A stretch of 53,318 nucleotides of DNA. It comes from Bacteroidaceae bacterium. Its GTDB lineage: Bacteria; Bacteroidota; Bacteroidia; Bacteroidales; Bacteroidaceae. Shown here in pieces: positions 51,439 to 53,318 of this stretch (the first letter of the stretch is position 1; each line of letters starts with the position of its first letter). The notes under the pieces are model-generated. The model was not told where the DNA came from. It saw only the letters and a list, made by a program, of their open reading frames with translations, and did not search any database. The stretch spans positions 1-53,318 of the forward strand of contig JAFWXS010000053.1 of the NCBI GenBank assembly GCA_017517925.1. The letters are read 5' to 3'. A program made the translations under genes and the position numbers.

Positions 51439-52537
51439 GCGGGTACTCATCGGCATGAGTGGCGGCATCGACAGCACCGCCGCCTGTCTCATGCTACAGG
51501 AGCAGGGCTACGAGGTCATAGGCCTCACGATGCGCGTCTTCGATGTCGCCTCACAGCTCGATGCCGACGGCACCCCCCGTTTCATCCGCGAGGCCCGCGA
51601 GGTGGCCAGTCGCTTAGGCATTGAGCACCATGTGGCCGATGAACGCGAGGGCTTCCGCGACAAGATCGTGGGCCACTTCATCGACGAATACCTGCAGGGT
51701 CGTACGCCCAACCCCTGCGTCATGTGCAACCCCCTCTTCAAGTTCCGCCTGCTCTCCGAATGGGCCGACCGTCTTGATTGCGCCTACATCGCCACCGGAC
51801 ACTACGTGCAGACCGTGTGCGAGCACGGCCACCACTATATCGTCACCGGCGACGATGCCCAGAAAGACCAGAGCTACTTCCTCTGGCACCTCAGCGAGGA
51901 GGTGCTCTCGCGCTGCCTCTTCCCCCTCGGCGGATGGCAGAAGCCCGCAGTACGCCAATACCTTGCCGACCGCGGTTTCACCCTCAAGGCCCGTGAGGGC
52001 GAGAGCATGGAAGTATGCTTCATCGAGGGCGACTACCGCGACTTCCTGCGCCAGCACTGCCCCGAGATAGACAGCCGTATAGGGCAGGGTAAGTTTGTAG
52101 ACACTGCAGGGCGCACCTTAGGCACCCATCAGGGCTACCCCTACTATACCATAGGTCAGCGCAAGGGCCTCGGCATAGCCCTCGGCAAGCCCGCCTACGT
52201 CTTGAAGCTCAACCCCGAGAAGAACACCGTGATGCTGGGCGATGCCGATCAGCTGCTCACACGCTACATGCTCGTGAATCGCCTTCGCGCCGTCGATGCC
52301 GACCGCTTCTTTACCGGAGGGAACCTCTCGGTGCGCATCCGTTACCGCAGCCGTGCCGTGCCCTGCGAGGTAATGCGCGAAGTAGAGCCGGGCAGGTGGC
52401 TCATCCGCTTCGACGAAGAGGTATCGGCCGTCACCCCCGGCCAGTCCGCCGTGTTCTACGTGGGCAACCGCCTCGTAGGCGGAGCCTTCATCGCCTCGCA
52501 GCGTGGCATAGGACAATGGATAGCCCCTGCAGAGTGA
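51428..52537 (+). CDS. mnmA: tRNA-specific 2-thiouridylase MnmA
   Basis: 369 aa. It puts sulfur on U34 of tRNAs for Lys, Glu and Gln. The ATP pyrophosphatase loop is [11 protein letters not shown] (9-19). Catalytic cysteines fit Cys97 or Cys100 (TPNPCVMCN) and Cys197 (GESMEVCF). [13 protein letters not shown] and [13 protein letters not shown] are also typical. The start at 51428 ([13 protein letters not shown]) is chosen; it overlaps the end of the DUF3256 gene by 11 bp. Confidence 0.94.
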   Translation: MNNRRVLIGMSGGIDSTAACLMLQEQGYEVIGLTMRVFDVASQLDADGTPRFIREAREVASRLGIEHHVADEREGFRDKIVGHFIDEYLQGRTPNPCVMCNPLFKFRLLSEWADRLDCAYIATGHYVQTVCEHGHHYIVTGDDAQKDQSYFLWHLSEEVLSRCLFPLGGWQKPAVRQYLADRGFTLKAREGESMEVCFIEGDYRDFLRQHCPEIDSRIGQGKFVDTAGRTLGTHQGYPYYTIGQRKGLGIALGKPAYVLKLNPEKNTVMLGDADQLLTRYMLVNRLRAVDADRFFTGGNLSVRIRYRSRAVPCEVMREVEPGRWLIRFDEEVSAVTPGQSAVFYVGNRLVGGAFIASQRGIGQWIAPAE

Positions 52538-52594
52538 GCAAAAAGAAGTTTCATTTTGGCCTGGCATGAAGCCGTGATACCGATTCCAGGTGAT

Positions 52595-52655
52595 AAAAGT
52601 TCATAAATGGGTTGGCTGTGGCAGATTGCCAATGCCAACCCATTTATGAACTTTT
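52595..52655. repeat. 61-bp near-perfect palindrome downstream of mnmA
   Basis: A 22-bp arm (52595-52616, starting AAAAGTTCATAAATGGG) is perfectly repeated in inverted form at 52634-52655. The 17-bp loop holds a nested hairpin GGCA/TGCC. There is no clean T-run, so it is not a standard terminator, but it could still stop transcription or act as a recombination or protein site. Confidence 0.8.
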
Positions 52656-52686
52656 ACATATAGAAAACACCCTGAGACAATTACAA

Positions 52687-52766
52687 TTTTGCCCCCTGGC
52701 ATGTTTTTTTATGTGGATTATTGTACACGCACGCCTCTGTATATTCCTTGTTTATAGCATTATGCT
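52687..52766 (+). repeat. Dispersed non-coding repeat, copy B
   Basis: Matches 7037-7116 in reverse orientation at roughly 85% identity. It lies in a 780-bp region without an intact gene. Nearby, TTATCGCTTCGGCGATAA (52859-52876) makes a hairpin with a UUCG loop. Confidence 0.7.
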
Positions 52767-52984
52767 GGGTTTACCCTTCGAGTCACGGTTGCCGACCGAC
52801 ACCTCAGCAAGAAACAGCGGCAGGTGTGATATACTTTTATCGCTTCGGCTCCCGCAACTTATCGCTTCGGCGATAAATTGTTGCCGCAGGTGCGATAACT
52901 CTCGGGCGAGCCTGCGAAAAATAAAGTTTGCTTTATTGTTTGCCAATTCTCAATTTATGTTTACTTTTGCAATGTTCGCGCTAA

Positions 52985-53161
52985 ATCCCTACCATTGTTG
53001 AGGAGAAAGCATGGACAAGACATATTGAAAAGCGTTTACTACGCTTTAGTTTTGACGGTCTCTATCGCTTGGATTGCCGATCGTATCCGTTGGGTACCAA
53101 ACGCTTGGGTGGGGATATGATTTCAGGTTGTAATAATTCGATTGTTTATGAAAAGAAATGA
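52985..53161 (+). pseudogene. C-terminal fragment of an unidentified protein
   Basis: An open stretch reads IPTIVEEKAWTRHIEKRLLR, FSFDGLYRLDCRSYPLGTKR, LGGDMISGCNNSIVYEKK, then stop. It has normal codon composition but no start codon and an in-frame stop immediately upstream (52982-52984). It overlaps the start of the next fragment as ATGAAAAGAAATGA, the way neighbouring genes overlap. Not recognised. Confidence 0.45.
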
Positions 53162-53195
53162 TTATATTGACTTCATCAAAGGAGTGGCTACCTAA
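53148..53195 (+). pseudogene. First 15 codons of an acyltransferase-3 gene, truncated
   Basis: MKRNDYIDFIKGVAT then stop. RxxYIDxIKGxA is the typical N-terminus of acyltransferase family 3 membrane proteins (O-acetylation of envelope glycans). The homology breaks after GVA, so the gene was cut by a deletion or insertion. Confidence 0.45.
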
Positions 53196-53222
53196 GTTCA
53201 AGATAGAAGTGCAAAATCCGTA

Positions 53223-53318
53223 GTGTGGCGCAAGCCTTAAAATCATGAAAAACACTGTGGAGGTTTGCCTGAGCGGCAGGAGGCGCAAAGCCTCCTGAGA
53301 GCGGACCTAGTGAAGAGA
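53223..53318 (+). other. Possible 5' end of a group II intron
   Basis: GTGTG (53223-53227) fits the intron 5' consensus GUGYG and lies 27 bp after the truncated acyltransferase. A strong hairpin CAGGAGGC/GCCTCCTG (53276-53296) and GAGCGGACCTAGTGAAG follow, of the kind seen in intron domain I. The window ends before any reverse transcriptase could be seen, so this is tentative. Confidence 0.3.

Noticed and set aside
52612-53001. 129-codon plus-strand frame downstream of mnmA
   Set aside because: It covers the right arm of the hairpin, the dispersed repeat and hairpin sequences; composition is not protein-like.

Overview
The window comes from a bacterium of the order Bacteroidales (phylum Bacteroidota). 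Supporting signs: many upstream regions carry the Bacteroidota promoter (TTTG, 19-21 bp, TAnnTTTG); secreted proteins end in type IX secretion (T9SS) sorting domains; and the set PPi-dependent phosphofructokinase, DUF5103 (T9SS plug-like), DUF3256, META, SPOR and DUF2264/GH154 is typical. The family (Prevotellaceae or Bacteroidaceae) cannot be fixed from the sequence. I see no tRNA, rRNA, CRISPR array or intact transposase.

Layout. 1-6362 (minus): a three-gene cell-surface operon (beta-helix protein, 939-aa T9SS cargo with dockerin-like and cohesin-like parts, and a giant repeat protein running off the left edge), driven by a good promoter at 6762-6792 with a long, highly structured leader RNA that ends in a terminator-like hairpin. 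6800-7400: non-coding DNA full of palindromes and repeats. 7415-16274 (minus): acyl-CoA synthetase, TPR protein, peptide deformylase, RuvX, SPOR lipoprotein, GH25 muramidase-like protein, PPi-PFK. 16529-21324: a small conserved protein, then DUF5103, a lipoprotein, a nitroreductase and a ClC channel. 21544-26502 (plus): pyrB-pyrI, flavin reductase-like protein, beta-barrel protein, DUF2264/GH154 enzyme. 26581-27756 (minus): YigZ/IMPACT and a META lipoprotein. 27907-36679 (plus): glycosyltransferase, nitroreductase, rlmH, hpt, MFS transporter, trmO, ispE, second glycosyltransferase, trmD. 36947-37357: Fur-family regulator. 37406-37620: frameshifted relic of a T9SS sorting domain. 37759-46561 (plus): LysM/PBP1-fold protein, beta-barrel protein, pseudouridine synthase, pyrC, MetH-activation-domain protein, [FeFe] hydrogenase, hydE. 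46569-48613 (minus): AmpG-like permease and a MurU-like nucleotidyltransferase. 48807-52537 (plus): RelA/SpoT homologue, DUF3256, mnmA. 52538-53318: non-coding repeats, two gene fragments and a possible group II intron 5' end.

Together these are mostly core functions: pyrimidine synthesis (PyrB/PyrI/PyrC), RNA modification (RlmH, TrmO, TrmD, MnmA, an RluA-type enzyme), envelope and T9SS biology, purine salvage and stringent response, and hydrogen metabolism. The most unusual content lies between genes: (1) the structured leader RNA of the surface operon; (2) a dispersed hairpin family made of tandem 'words', a core near ACCATCCGGA, and complementary words, found between many genes and, in two cases, inside coding sequences in frame; (3) a second palindromic family with arms such as AAGTTGCGATT and GTAGCAACTTC; (4) an exact 84-bp tandem duplication of a promoter unit; (5) several promoters so close to the start codon that the mRNAs should be nearly leaderless.
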